Shown: positions 48,108 to 56,906 of the stretch, one piece after another
Layout: each line of letters begins with the position of its first letter
How positions within the stretch are numbered: position 1 is the stretch's first letter
Notes under the pieces: generated by a model
The model's database searches: none
What the model was told of the DNA's origin: nothing
The model's input: the letters and a program-made list of their open reading frames with translations, nothing else
Made by a program: the position numbers and the translations under genes
NCBI GenBank assembly: GCA_049976725.1
Contig: JBMFHR010000001.1
Location: 1-64,000 of the forward strand
Direction of reading: 5' to 3'
Length of the DNA: 64,000 nucleotides
Source of the DNA: Conexivisphaera sp049976725
Lineage (GTDB): Archaea > Thermoproteota > Nitrososphaeria > Conexivisphaerales > Conexivisphaeraceae

Positions 48108-49196
48108 TCACCGCACGATGCCGCTCAGCCCGGAGAGCGTCCTCCTGCCCCCGAGCGAGCGGGACATCTCCTCGAGCTCCCTGATCGTCCTGTCGTAGAG
48201 CTCCCTGTCCACGGGGAACGGCACGCCGTCCTTGCCCCCGTGGGCGAAGCTGAACTTGACCGGGTCCCTCCAGCTGGGCCTCTCCCCGTACACGAGGTCC
48301 GCGACGAGCGCCAGCGCCCTCACGACCCTGGCCCCCACCCCGCGCACGAGCAGAAGCTCCTCGTAGTTCCTGGGCCTGGCCTCGTAGAGCGCCTCCAGCG
48401 TCCTCCAGTCGACCTCCCAGTCCATGCCGGCCACGTACGCGTGGGTTCCGGTCGCTGACCAGCCGAAGAACGAGTCGAGCGGGCGCGCCCCCAAGCTGGC
48501 GCGCCTCACCGCCCTGAGGGCCTCGATGTCACCCGCGGCGTCCACGCTGGCGCGCCTCGCCCCGGATGACTCGGAGGCCACCATGTTGAGCACGGGCCCC
48601 TCCGATCTCCAGCCGATTATGCCGCTGTGCGGCTCGTCGACGAAGCTCCTAAGCGATCCGCTGAACCAGTGGTAGCGCCTGGCCAGCCCCTCCTCCGCCG
48701 ACATTCCCTGCTGCACTATTGCCCAATCGCCGTCCTCGTCGAACAACACCATGTGGTGATACAGCTCGTATCCGTCCTGCACCGCCGCGGAGTCCACCTT
48801 CGCGGCAAGCCTGCTCGCCCTGCGGAGCTCCTCCGTCCTGCCATCCGAGAGCCCCAGCTCCTCCGCCATCCTGCCGATGTCCTCCAGGGTCCTCCCGGCC
48901 ATCCCCTTCCCGCCGGCCGCGCGCACGCCGACGTCCATCCCGTTCAGCGCGTCCCTCAGCGCAGCCGCCGTGACTGTCGTCAGACCTGAGCTGTTCCAGT
49001 CGAATCCCAGCACGCACCCAAGCGCCTGGAACCACAGGGGATCCGAGACCCTCTCCAGGAGCCCCCTCCTACCCCTCTCCTCCACGATCAGGCCCGCGAT
49101 GCCCCTGGCCAGCCTGACCATCCTGGAGTAGAGCCACCTGGGGGCCCTGCCCTCGTGCAGCGGCAGGTACACGGCCCCGGTGCGCGCAGGCGCCAT
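48108..49196 (-). CDS. DUF763 protein
   Basis: A 362-residue conserved protein of unknown function found in archaea and some bacteria. Family landmarks are AVYLPLHEGRAPRWLYSRMV, FQALGCVLGFDWNSSGLTT, AKVDSAAVQDGYELYHHMV, WAIVQQGMS, RRYHWFSG and VLNMVASES. A helix-hairpin-helix-like segment (NYEELLLVRGVGARVVRALA) follows at about residue 280, so DNA binding is likely. ATG about 28 nt below a minus-strand TATA (ttaaataa, 49221-49228). Single-gene unit, convergent with the deaminase homologue. Confidence 0.8.
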   Translation of the reverse strand: MAPARTGAVYLPLHEGRAPRWLYSRMVRLARGIAGLIVEERGRRGLLERVSDPLWFQALGCVLGFDWNSSGLTTVTAAALRDALNGMDVGVRAAGGKGMAGRTLEDIGRMAEELGLSDGRTEELRRASRLAAKVDSAAVQDGYELYHHMVLFDEDGDWAIVQQGMSAEEGLARRYHWFSGSLRSFVDEPHSGIIGWRSEGPVLNMVASESSGARRASVDAAGDIEALRAVRRASLGARPLDSFFGWSATGTHAYVAGMDWEVDWRTLEALYEARPRNYEELLLVRGVGARVVRALALVADLVYGERPSWRDPVKFSFAHGGKDGVPFPVDRELYDRTIRELEEMSRSLGGRRTLSGLSGIVR

Positions 49197-49220
49197 CCGA
49201 GCGAATCGCGCGGCCTTGCC

Positions 49221-50450
49221 TTAAATAACTTGTCCGGGCATCCTCCCCGGATCCACGCGTGCCGAGTGCGCATCCCTGTGCCAAACCTTCCTAGCGCGCG
49301 CGGCGTGCAGGATCACTGCCAGCGTCGCGAACGCCGACAGCAGGAGCCCGTAGGGCACCAGGAGCAGGGCCGCGCCGCTCTCTCTGGCGTAGTATCCTCC
49401 CAGGTGCCGCATGTACGCCCAGAGCGCGAGGGTGGCCGCGCCGATTCCCACGAGCAGCAGCGCCGCCCAAGGCACGATCCAGGCATTGACCGCTATATTG
49501 GCGAGGCCGAGGACCGCGAAGACAGGCGACGAGAACAGGAGCACCGCGTCCAGGGTCCCCCACCGGTCCCTCGACCTGAACAGCCCGCGGACCGATTCCG
49601 CGAGCGCCTCCAGGTAACCCCTGTACCACCTGATGCGCTGCCTCATGAGCGCGCCCAGCGTGGTGGGCGCTGAGACGAGCGCGGTGACTCCCGAGTAGGC
49701 GGGCCTCACGCCGGCCTCGATCAGCCTCGAGGCCAGCATAGCGTCCTCCGCCAGCGATCCCTCCCTCAGCCCCCCCAGGTCCATCAGCAACCTCCTGTCG
49801 ACAGCGTAGTTGGATCCGGCGGGAGGTGGGCACGGCAGGCGCAGCCGCGATCTACCCTCGCACATCAGGTACCACGCGAGCTCCTCGAGGACGACCATCC
49901 TGCTCACGGTGCTCTCCCCGGCGTTCGCCACAGCATAGCGCCCCACCATGGCCCTCGCGCCGGCCCTGTACATCGCAGCCAGCTTCAGGAGCGATCCCGG
50001 CTCCGGCACGGAGTCCGCGTCCAGCACGTACACGAGATCGCCCCTCGAGATCCTCAGCGCGCGATTGACCGCCCCGGCCTTGCTCCCGGCTTCCTCGAAG
50101 TGGTGGACCCTGATCCACTCGCGCCCGGAGGCCAACCTCCTCAGGACCTCGAGCGTTCCATCCCTCGAGCCGTCCTCGGCGAATATTACCTCCAGCCTGT
50201 CCCTGGGATACTCCAGCGCGTCCAGCGCCCTGACGGTCCTCTCCACGACGTTCGCCTCGTCCCTGGCCGGTATTATCACCGATATGAACGGGAGGTCCGG
50301 CGGATCCGCCGGCTCGGGATCGCTGCCGCTCGATGCCACCCCGAGCGCCCCGCGCACGAGGATGATCCCCCAGTAGACCGAGTACGCTGACAGGATCGCC
50401 CCTAGCAGGAACCCCGGCCACCAGGGGATCGGGAGGAGCGGCGGACTCAA
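49221..50450 (-). CDS. Membrane-bound family 2 glycosyltransferase
   Basis: A 409-residue processive-type glycosyltransferase. An N-terminal membrane segment precedes the GT-A domain with VIIPARDEANVVE, FAEDGSRDGT, VYVLDADSVPEPGS (DxD), AEDAMLASRL and RQRIRWYRGYLEAL (QxxRW-type), and three or four C-terminal membrane segments follow. This is the layout of cellulose/hyaluronan/poly-GlcNAc-type synthases and some N-glycan enzymes. The sugar and acceptor are unknown. Its start overlaps the macrodomain gene stop by four bases, and the TATA of the DUF763 gene lies at its 3' end. Confidence 0.85.
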   Translation of the reverse strand: MSPPLLPIPWWPGFLLGAILSAYSVYWGIILVRGALGVASSGSDPEPADPPDLPFISVIIPARDEANVVERTVRALDALEYPRDRLEVIFAEDGSRDGTLEVLRRLASGREWIRVHHFEEAGSKAGAVNRALRISRGDLVYVLDADSVPEPGSLLKLAAMYRAGARAMVGRYAVANAGESTVSRMVVLEELAWYLMCEGRSRLRLPCPPPAGSNYAVDRRLLMDLGGLREGSLAEDAMLASRLIEAGVRPAYSGVTALVSAPTTLGALMRQRIRWYRGYLEALAESVRGLFRSRDRWGTLDAVLLFSSPVFAVLGLANIAVNAWIVPWAALLLVGIGAATLALWAYMRHLGGYYARESGAALLLVPYGLLLSAFATLAVILHAARARKVWHRDAHSARVDPGRMPGQVI

Positions 50451-50992
50451 GCCTGGCCCGTCAGCCTCCCGAGCTCCTTCCTGAAGGCATCGTAGGTCTC
50501 GTCGTCATACAGGCAGAATATTATCCTGGGTATCTTGCACGTGCCCCCCTTGACGTAGTCCAGCGCTGCCCCCAGGAGGGCCCGGGCGCTCACCTCGCGC
50601 GGGACGCCGAATATTCCGGCCGATATGGCGGGGAACGCTATGCTCCTGACGCCGCGCTCCTCAGCCAGCCTTATGGAGCTCTCGAACGCTGACCTGAGCT
50701 TGCGCTCCTCATCTCCCTCGCCCCACACGGGCCCGACCGCGTGTATCACGTACTTCGCCCTGAGCCTCCCCGCGCCCGTGATGGCGGCGCCGCCGACGGG
50801 CACGGGGCCGTTCCTCCTCACCCACTCGTCGCACTCCCTCTGGACCTCCTCGCCCGCGGCCCTCCTTATGGCCCCCGCCACGCCACCCCCCATCTTGAGG
50901 GCGCTGTTCGCCGCGTTCACTATGGCGTCCACCTCCAGCTTGGTTATGTCGCACTTCATCAACTCCAGCGAGCAGCCGTCAGTGCGAAACAC
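50447..50992 (-). CDS. Macrodomain protein (ADP-ribose binding)
   Basis: A 181-residue stand-alone macrodomain, the Af1521/YmdB type. LMKCDITKLEVDAIVNAANS, MGGGVAGAIRRAAG, VHAVGPVW-like YVIHAVGPVW and FPAISAGIFGVP form the ADP-ribose pocket, which typically hydrolyses O-acetyl-ADP-ribose or removes ADP-ribose from proteins. It is probably cotranscribed with the glycosyltransferase (TGA/ATG overlap at 50447-50450). TATA (tttaaata, 51013-51020) about 25 nt upstream. Confidence 0.88.
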   Translation of the reverse strand: MFRTDGCSLELMKCDITKLEVDAIVNAANSALKMGGGVAGAIRRAAGEEVQRECDEWVRRNGPVPVGGAAITGAGRLRAKYVIHAVGPVWGEGDEERKLRSAFESSIRLAEERGVRSIAFPAISAGIFGVPREVSARALLGAALDYVKGGTCKIPRIIFCLYDDETYDAFRKELGRLTGQA

Positions 50993-51091
50993 GCACCGTG
51001 AGTCGCGTGGGGTTTAAATAACGCTTTCCCTAGGGGGCGCCCGAGGGGGTTGAAGGTGAAAGGGAGGGATTCAATTTTCAGGGGTGGTCGC

Positions 51092-51172
51092 CTTTATACT
51101 ACCCTTGGTTGATAGGCCCGCCACCCATCTCCCCCGGGTAGTTCCCTCGCTCGCAGCAAAAGGGAGGTGCGG
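51092..51172 (+). promoter_or_regulatory. Promoter and leader of the shikimate operon
   Basis: ctttatac (51092-51099) predicts a transcript start near 51123, leaving a leader of about 50 nt. A strong Shine-Dalgarno (gggaggtg, 51162-51169) precedes the asd ATG at 51173. The leader's 5' end has CACC (51122-51125) and CTCCC (51129-51133), which can pair with the Shine-Dalgarno through a small bulge. A leadered, SD-bearing mRNA is unusual in this window. Confidence 0.5.
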
Positions 51173-52237
51173 ATGACCTTGAAGGGCAAGCTGAGAGTAG
51201 CGATACTCGGCGTGACGGGAATGGTGGGACAGCAGTACGTCAGGATGCTGGAGAACCATCCCTGGTTCGAGATAACGAGGCTCATCGGCAGCAGGAGCGC
51301 CGGCAAGCTGTACGGCGAGGCCGTCGAGTGGATAGACAGCTACGAGCCGCCCGAGCGCATAATGAACATGCCGGTGAAGGCGGCGGATCCCGAGTCGGAG
51401 GACGTCGACCTGGTGTTCAGCAGCCTGCCGACGGAGGCCGCGTACCAGCTCGACACGAGGTACGCCGCGCGGTTCCCCACGATCAGCGACGCCAGCTCGT
51501 ACAGGATGGAGCCCGACGTGCCCCTACTCATACCGGAGGTTAACCCGGATCACCTATCGCTGCTCGATGCGCAGAGGAGGAACAGGGGGTGGAGGGGGCT
51601 CCTGGTCACTAGTCCCAACTGCACGGCCACGGGTCTCGCCATGGTGCTGAAGCCCCTGCACGACGCCTACCGCGTTCGCAGGGTCATAGTGTCCACCATG
51701 CAGGCGCTCAGCGGCGCGGGCTACCCCGGGGTGCCGTCGCTCAGGATCGTGGACAACGTGATACCTTACATAAAGGGCGAGGAGGACAAGGTGGCCGCGG
51801 AGACGAAGAAGATGCTCGGCGCCATTGCCGACGGCTCCGTGTCCCCAGATCCCATGGGGGTGTCCGTCATGGTGCACAGGGTCGCCACCATAGATGGGCA
51901 CCTGGAGAGCGCGTACATAGAGACCGAGAGGCCCGTGAACATCGAGGAGGCCAAGGGGATCCTGAGGGACTTCAGGGGCAAGCCACAGGAGATGAAGCTG
52001 CCCACGGCCCCGGAGAGGCCCATAATAGTCAGGGAGGAGGAGGACAGGCCCCAGCCGAGGCTGGACAGGATGGCCGGGAGCGTCCCCGGCATGAGCGCGG
52101 TGGTCGGAAGGGTCCGTCGGGGGCTCGACGAACGCTCGCTCCGCCTGACGCTGCTCAGCCACAACACGATCAGGGGCGCCGCCGGCAACGCCATACTGAT
52201 CGCCGAGATGATGCGCGAGCTGGGCTACCTGAGCTGA
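51173..52237 (+). CDS. asd: Aspartate-semialdehyde dehydrogenase
   Basis: Reduces aspartyl phosphate to aspartate semialdehyde; 354 residues. VAILGVTGMVGQQYVRML is the NADP loop, the nucleophilic Cys is in TSPNCTATGLAM, the catalytic His is in MVHRVATIDGH, and STMQALSGAGYPG is conserved. The ATG at 51173 follows the Shine-Dalgarno; a GTG at 51167 would overlap that site. It heads the shikimate operon, which makes sense because its product is the substrate of the next enzyme. Confidence 0.92.
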   Translation: MTLKGKLRVAILGVTGMVGQQYVRMLENHPWFEITRLIGSRSAGKLYGEAVEWIDSYEPPERIMNMPVKAADPESEDVDLVFSSLPTEAAYQLDTRYAARFPTISDASSYRMEPDVPLLIPEVNPDHLSLLDAQRRNRGWRGLLVTSPNCTATGLAMVLKPLHDAYRVRRVIVSTMQALSGAGYPGVPSLRIVDNVIPYIKGEEDKVAAETKKMLGAIADGSVSPDPMGVSVMVHRVATIDGHLESAYIETERPVNIEEAKGILRDFRGKPQEMKLPTAPERPIIVREEEDRPQPRLDRMAGSVPGMSAVVGRVRRGLDERSLRLTLLSHNTIRGAAGNAILIAEMMRELGYLS

Positions 52238-52247
52238 GGTGGTAGCG

Positions 52248-53036
52248 TTGGACGGCAAGCGCGCCAGACTAAGCAGGATATCTAGGAACGGGCTGTTCCT
52301 CTGCGTCCCGATGGATCACGGCATATCGAGCGGGCCGATAGCCGGCATAGACAGGGTCCGCGACGTGCTGAGGGAGGTCGCCAATGGGGGCGCGACCTGC
52401 GCCGTGCTGAACAAAGGGATCATAAAGGCCCTGGCTGATCACCCAGGCATCGGGATCCTGATGCACGCGTCCGCCAGCACCTCGCTCGGGCCTGATCCCA
52501 ACCACAAAGTGAGGTCGGCGGGCGTGGCGGAGGCGGTCAGGCTGGGCGCCGACGGCGTATCCGTGCACGTGAACCTGGGGGCGAGGGACGAGCCGGAGAT
52601 GCTCCGCGACCTCGGGTTGATCGCGGATGAGGCCGACGAGATGGGGATGCCGCTGCTCGCGATGATGTACCCGAGGGGCGAGAACATCAGGAACCCGAAC
52701 GACCCTTCCGTGATAGCGCACGCGGCGCGCGTCGGCGCCGAGATGGGGGCCGACATAGTGAAGTGCAACTACACCGGCGACAAGGCCAGCTTCTCGGCCC
52801 TCGTGAGGAGCGTGCCGGTGCCCGTGGTGATAGCTGGGGGACCCAAGATGGACACCGATGAAGATGTGCTGAGGCTGGTGAGGGATGCCGTGGACGCCGG
52901 CGCCGCGGGCGTGGCGTTCGGCAGGAACGTCTTCCAGCACAGGGATCCCAGGGCGATCACCAGGGCCATAGCAGACATAATCTTCGAGAACTCGGACGTC
53001 GAGAGGGCGCTGCGGGAGCTGAGGTCCCATGGCTGA
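52248..53036 (+). CDS. 2-amino-3,7-dideoxy-D-threo-hept-6-ulosonate (ADTH) synthase
   Basis: First enzyme of the archaeal route into shikimate: condenses 6-deoxy-5-ketofructose-1-phosphate with aspartate semialdehyde. It is a DhnA-type class I aldolase of 262 residues: FLCVPMDHGISSGP, LLAMMYPRGENI with the catalytic Tyr, ADIVKCNYTGD with the Schiff-base Lys, and VIAGGPKMDTDEDVL. A GAGGTGGT Shine-Dalgarno (52237-52244) points to the TTG at 52248 rather than a GTG at 52239. Its product goes to the next enzyme in the operon. Confidence 0.88.
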   Translation: MDGKRARLSRISRNGLFLCVPMDHGISSGPIAGIDRVRDVLREVANGGATCAVLNKGIIKALADHPGIGILMHASASTSLGPDPNHKVRSAGVAEAVRLGADGVSVHVNLGARDEPEMLRDLGLIADEADEMGMPLLAMMYPRGENIRNPNDPSVIAHAARVGAEMGADIVKCNYTGDKASFSALVRSVPVPVVIAGGPKMDTDEDVLRLVRDAVDAGAAGVAFGRNVFQHRDPRAITRAIADIIFENSDVERALRELRSHG

Positions 53037-54027
53037 GCCACCGCGCAAGGAGGTGCTCCTCGACGCCCGCGACGTCCCCGACGGCGTCCTGAGGGCGGCC
53101 CTGGAGCTGGGCATCAGGAGGTTCATAGGGAGGGCACCTGAGGGAGGGGAGCTGGTCGCGCTCGCCGAGGCGCCGGGGAGGCCCGGGATCTACGTGGTCC
53201 GGATATCGGCGCCGGAGGACGTGGAGGGCGTCCTTAGGGCCGTCGAGGCGGGCGCCAGGGAGGTTCTAGTGGAGTCGCTCGACTGGAAGATCATACCCCT
53301 GGAGAACCTGGTAGCGGCCCTCCAGGGGAGGGGCGCCAGGCTCCTGGCCACGGCGTCCGACTGGAGGGAGGCTGAGGCCATGGCCGGCATACTCGAGAGG
53401 GGGGTCGACGGCGTGGTCCTCAGGGCGCGCACCGTGGAGGAACTGACGGCGGCCGTGGAAGCCCTGAGGAGTCCCGAGCCCGTGGAGCTCGTCGCGGCCC
53501 GCGTGGACTCCGTGAGCCTGGCCGGAATGGGCGACAGAGTCTGCATCGACACCGCCAGCCTGCTCTCCGTCGGCGAGGGCGCGCTCGTTGGCAACTCTTC
53601 ATCGTTCATGTTCCTCGTGCACGGGGAGACCCTGGAGACCGGCTACGCGTCGCCCAGGCCGTTCCGCGTCAACGCCGGCGGCGTCCACGCGTACGTGCTG
53701 CTCCCCGACGGCCGCACGAAGTACCTCTCGGAGCTCTCGGCAGGCGATCGCGTGGCGATCTTCGACTGGAGGGGGAACGCAAGGGCGTCCATAGTGGGCA
53801 GGTCGAAGATAGAGAGGAGGCCGATGGCGCTCGTGAGGGCTTCCACGGAGTCCACCTCAGGGTCCCTACTGCTCCAATACGCGGAGACCATAAGGCTGGT
53901 GAGGCCCGACGGGACTCCGGTGTCCGTCACGGAGCTATCCCCCGGCGACGAGGTCCTGGTTCACGTGAAGCGCGGCGTCGGCAGGCACTTCGGCATGGCG
54001 GTCGAGGAGTTCGTGCTGGAGAAGTGA
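53029..54027 (+). CDS. 3-dehydroquinate synthase II
   Basis: NAD-dependent oxidative deaminase/cyclase that turns ADTH into 3-dehydroquinate, replacing bacterial AroB. Archaeal family features are LVESLDWKIIPLENLVA, GDRVCIDTASLLSVGEGALV, GNSSSFMFLVHGETLE, SPRPFRVNAGGVHAYVLLPD and GRHFGMAVEEFV. 332 residues. The ATG overlaps the ADTH synthase gene by 8 bp and is preceded by a GAGGT Shine-Dalgarno. Confidence 0.92.
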   Translation: MAEPPRKEVLLDARDVPDGVLRAALELGIRRFIGRAPEGGELVALAEAPGRPGIYVVRISAPEDVEGVLRAVEAGAREVLVESLDWKIIPLENLVAALQGRGARLLATASDWREAEAMAGILERGVDGVVLRARTVEELTAAVEALRSPEPVELVAARVDSVSLAGMGDRVCIDTASLLSVGEGALVGNSSSFMFLVHGETLETGYASPRPFRVNAGGVHAYVLLPDGRTKYLSELSAGDRVAIFDWRGNARASIVGRSKIERRPMALVRASTESTSGSLLLQYAETIRLVRPDGTPVSVTELSPGDEVLVHVKRGVGRHFGMAVEEFVLEK

Positions 54028-54031
54028 TGGC

Positions 54032-54763
54032 TTGCTGAGCACCGGCACGAGGCTCGTCGCGAGCGTCGCCCCGCGGGCCACACTCGAGGTGCGCGCCCTG
54101 TACTCCGAGGCGATGTCGCTGGGGGTCGACATGGTGGAGATCAGGCTCGACGCGCTCGACGAGCTCGATCCCCGCGCCCTCGCGGCCGAGCTCCGCGCGT
54201 CGGGGATTGACTGCGGGCGCCTGGTGCTCACGTACAGGTCCCCCTCTGAGGGCGGTATGTCGGGGGTTCCCGCGCACGATCCCTCAGTGGCCGAGCGCGT
54301 CGGCGAGCTGAGGAGGGAATGCCCCGGATCCCTCGTGGATCTGGAGGTCGAGGCGCTAGGCCTCTCGGGCGAGCTGAGGAGGATCGCAACCGAGTCGCGC
54401 GATTTCCTAATAGTGTCCAAGCACTACAGCTACCTGCCCCCGATGGGCGCGGCCAAGTCGGATTACGCCCGTATGTCGGACATCGGTCGCTACGTCAAGA
54501 TGGTGTTCCCCGCCTCGGATCCCAGGGACAACCTGCTGCCCATCTCGCTCCAGGGCGCGCTGGGCAGCGGCAGGCTCATCAGCTTCTGCTCGGGCGCCGC
54601 CGGCCTCCTGTCCAGGGTCCTCTCAGCTGTGCTCGGTGCGCCCCTGGCCTACGTGAGCCTCCCGGGCCGGCCAGTGGCCGAGGGCCAGCTGTCCCCCCGC
54701 GACATGGCTTCCCTGGTCGAGGCCGTGGCCTCGTACCTCGGTCGCCGGGGAACGGTTATTTAG
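54032..54763 (+). CDS. aroD: 3-dehydroquinate dehydratase, type I
   Basis: Class I Schiff-base dehydratase forming 3-dehydroshikimate, 243 residues. The family Glu/Arg pair is in MVEIRLDAL, the catalytic His is in VSKHYSYLP, the Schiff-base Lys is in GRYVKMVFPAS, and LISFCSGAAGLLSRV is the C-terminal phosphate-binding-like loop. The TTG start is 4 bp after the previous stop, within the AGTGATGG ribosome-binding region. An out-of-frame ATG lies 6 bp upstream. Confidence 0.88.
   Translation: MLSTGTRLVASVAPRATLEVRALYSEAMSLGVDMVEIRLDALDELDPRALAAELRASGIDCGRLVLTYRSPSEGGMSGVPAHDPSVAERVGELRRECPGSLVDLEVEALGLSGELRRIATESRDFLIVSKHYSYLPPMGAAKSDYARMSDIGRYVKMVFPASDPRDNLLPISLQGALGSGRLISFCSGAAGLLSRVLSAVLGAPLAYVSLPGRPVAEGQLSPRDMASLVEAVASYLGRRGTVI
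54753..54761 (+). promoter_or_regulatory. Internal TATA box before the CBS gene
   Basis: ggttattta lies about 27 nt before the ATG at 54781 and overlaps the aroD stop codon. It gives the downstream half of the operon a second, leaderless promoter. Confidence 0.5.
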
Positions 54764-54780
54764 GGCGCGGGTATTGCCGG

Positions 54781-55206
54781 ATGCCCATGGTGATATCGCT
54801 GCGCGCCAGGGACGTAATGGACAAGCGCGTCATAGTGGTCGAGAGGAGCGAGCCAGTGTCCTCCGCCCTCAGGAAGATGCTGGAGGCTGGCATATGGTCG
54901 GTTGTGGTCGCCGAGGCCGGCCGCCCGGTCGGCGTTCTGACCGAGCGCGACTTCGTCAGGATGTGCCTAGTCCGCGGCTGCGAGGGCGCGCTGTCGGTGC
55001 CCGCGGGCGACGTGGCCACGTCCCCGCTGGTCACATGCGGTCCAGAGGATCCGATCGGGCAGGTCTGGAGGCTCATGGTGGAGCGGAGCGTGAGGAGGGT
55101 CTACGTCGTCGACGGCGGCGAGATCATCGGCAGGATAACCCAGACGGGGCTCTTCCAGAAGCTCCTCGAGGCCTTCATAACGCTCTCGCAGTTGGTGTCG
55201 CCCTGA
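54781..55206 (+). CDS. Two-CBS-domain protein within the shikimate operon
   Basis: A 141-residue Bateman module alone. CBS 1 spans ARDVMDKRVIVVERSEPVSS to GVLTERDFVRM; CBS 2 spans VATSPLVTCGPEDPIGQVWR to IIGRITQTGLFQKLL. There is no enzymatic domain. Such modules sense AMP, ATP or SAM. It sits between aroD and aroE with 1 bp to the next gene, so it is coexpressed with chorismate synthesis. Regulation of an operon enzyme is plausible but unproven. Confidence 0.85.
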   Translation: MPMVISLRARDVMDKRVIVVERSEPVSSALRKMLEAGIWSVVVAEAGRPVGVLTERDFVRMCLVRGCEGALSVPAGDVATSPLVTCGPEDPIGQVWRLMVERSVRRVYVVDGGEIIGRITQTGLFQKLLEAFITLSQLVSP

Positions 55207-55207
55207 G

Positions 55208-56062
55208 ATGACCGACAGCTCGACCGTGCTGTACTGCCTGATAGGGGATCCGGTCTCGGGATCCATATCGCCGGACGTGCACTCAGCGGCGTACAGCGCC
55301 ATGGGCTTAAACGCCGTCTACCTAGCGTTCAGGGTCCCGCCGGATTCCCTTCGCGCGGCAGTCGATGGGTTGAGGATGCTCGCCAGGGGGTTCAACGTCA
55401 CAATACCCCACAAGACGCGCGTGGCGCTCATGGTGGACGAGCTGACCCAGGAGGCATCCCTGACCAGCGCGGTCAACGCTGTGGCCGTCAGGGACGGCCT
55501 CCTCGTGGGCCACAACACTGATGCCTTGGCGGCATCAGACCTCATAGACAAGCTGGGCGCGAGGGGCGGCGCCGCCCTAGTGGTGGGCGCGGGCGGGGCG
55601 GCGAAGGCGGTCGCGTACGCCCTCTGGCGCAAGGGATTCTCAAAGGTGCGCGTGATGGACAGGAACCCGGACAAGGCGGAGGCGATGGCCTCAGGCATAA
55701 AGGCGCTCTACGGCCTCGACGCGTCCGGCGGCGCGCTCTCGCCCAGCGCTCTCCTGGACTCGCTCGCGTCGTCCACGTTGCTGGTCAACGCCACTCCACT
55801 GGGCATGTACGGCGGCGAGCTGGAGGTGCCCGAGGCCGGACTCCGCGGGGACCTCGCCGTCATGGACCTGGCCTACTCCCCCGGCGGGACCGGGCTGGTG
55901 CGCGCGGCAAGGTCCCACGGGCTGAGGACGGTCGACGGCCTGGAGTTCCTCGTCGTCCAGGCGGCGCACTCAATAGAGTTCTGGACGGGGCTCCGCCCGC
56001 CGATCGACGTAATGATGAGGGCCGCCGAGGAGGCGATCGCTCGCCATGCGCGCCAGGGCTGA
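55208..56062 (+). CDS. aroE: Shikimate dehydrogenase
   Basis: NADP-linked reductase of 3-dehydroshikimate; 284 residues. The substrate site is GDPVSGSISPDVHSAAY with FNVTIPHKTRV (catalytic Lys) and GHNTDALA (Asp). The cofactor loop is LVVGAGGAAKAVAYALW followed by MDRNPDKA, and TPLGMYG and FLVVQAAHSIEFWTG are conserved. ATG two bases after the CBS stop. Its 3' end overlaps aroK by 17 bp. Confidence 0.92.
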   Translation: MTDSSTVLYCLIGDPVSGSISPDVHSAAYSAMGLNAVYLAFRVPPDSLRAAVDGLRMLARGFNVTIPHKTRVALMVDELTQEASLTSAVNAVAVRDGLLVGHNTDALAASDLIDKLGARGGAALVVGAGGAAKAVAYALWRKGFSKVRVMDRNPDKAEAMASGIKALYGLDASGGALSPSALLDSLASSTLLVNATPLGMYGGELEVPEAGLRGDLAVMDLAYSPGGTGLVRAARSHGLRTVDGLEFLVVQAAHSIEFWTGLRPPIDVMMRAAEEAIARHARQG

Positions 56063-56906
56063 GGTCAACGGGGCGATCTCCGTGCTGAACGCGGCTGCCA
56101 CGGGCTTCGGGGCCGCGATAGCCGTGTCAGCCAGGGTGGCGGCCGAGGCTGAACCATCGGCCGCCGGCCTCAGAGTGGAATTCGATGGAGTAGATCCCGG
56201 AGACACCAGGCTCGTGCGGGCCGCCGCTGCCGTGGTGTCCGAGGAGACGGGCTGGACCGGCGGCTGGAAGCTCAGGATAACTTCGGAGCTCCCGCCCAGG
56301 AGGGGCCTCAAGACCAGCAGCGCCGTGTCCAGTGCGCTCGTCGCGTCAATGAGACTTGCCCTCGGGTCGAGGCCCGGCCCGGAGGACGTGCTCAGGATGG
56401 GCGTCGAGGCCTCCAGGCGCGCCGGGGTGACCGTGACCGGCGCGCTCGACGACGCCGGAGCGAGCGTCCTCGGCGGATTCGTCGAGGCTGATAACGATTC
56501 CGGCCGCATAGAGGTGCACAGGACGGTGGAGTCGGCGGGGCTCGAGGTCCTGATCGGGATCCCGGAGGGCGAGCTCGACAAGTCGAGCGTCCGCAGGGAG
56601 GCGTTCGCCCCACTGATCCCGGCCTCGCGCAGGGCGAGGGAGCTGGCACTCAGCGGCAGGTACTGGGAGGCCATGACGGTAAACGGGCTCGTTGTCGCGG
56701 CCGCGCTCGGCCAGAACTCGTCTCCCGCCGCGGCCGCGCTGAGATCCGGCGCCCTGGGCGCTGGGATAACTGGCATGGGCCCTGCGGTCGCGGCTGTGGT
56801 TCCCGAGGGCGCGGTCACCGCGGTAGAGCGCGCGCTGAAGTCTCACGGCCTGAGGGTCGCCAAATATCGCGTGGAGAACAGGCCAGGGATCTGGTATGAG
56901 GTTTAG
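56046..56906 (+). CDS. aroK: Shikimate kinase, archaeal GHMP type
   Basis: Phosphorylates shikimate; GHMP-kinase fold unrelated to bacterial AroK. The ATP loop is ELPPRRGLKTSSAVSSALVA, TVTGALDDAGASVLGG is the second motif, and GITGMGPAVAAVVPEG is the third GHMP motif. 286 residues. Overlaps aroE at its 5' end and aroA at its 3' end by 11 bp, indicating tight coupling. Confidence 0.9.
   Translation: MRARAEVNGAISVLNAAATGFGAAIAVSARVAAEAEPSAAGLRVEFDGVDPGDTRLVRAAAAVVSEETGWTGGWKLRITSELPPRRGLKTSSAVSSALVASMRLALGSRPGPEDVLRMGVEASRRAGVTVTGALDDAGASVLGGFVEADNDSGRIEVHRTVESAGLEVLIGIPEGELDKSSVRREAFAPLIPASRRARELALSGRYWEAMTVNGLVVAAALGQNSSPAAAALRSGALGAGITGMGPAVAAVVPEGAVTAVERALKSHGLRVAKYRVENRPGIWYEV

Noticed and set aside
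54319..54780. Extension of the CBS protein into aroD
   Set aside because: Out of frame with aroD and unlike any domain; the TATA at 54753-54761 fixes the start at 54781.
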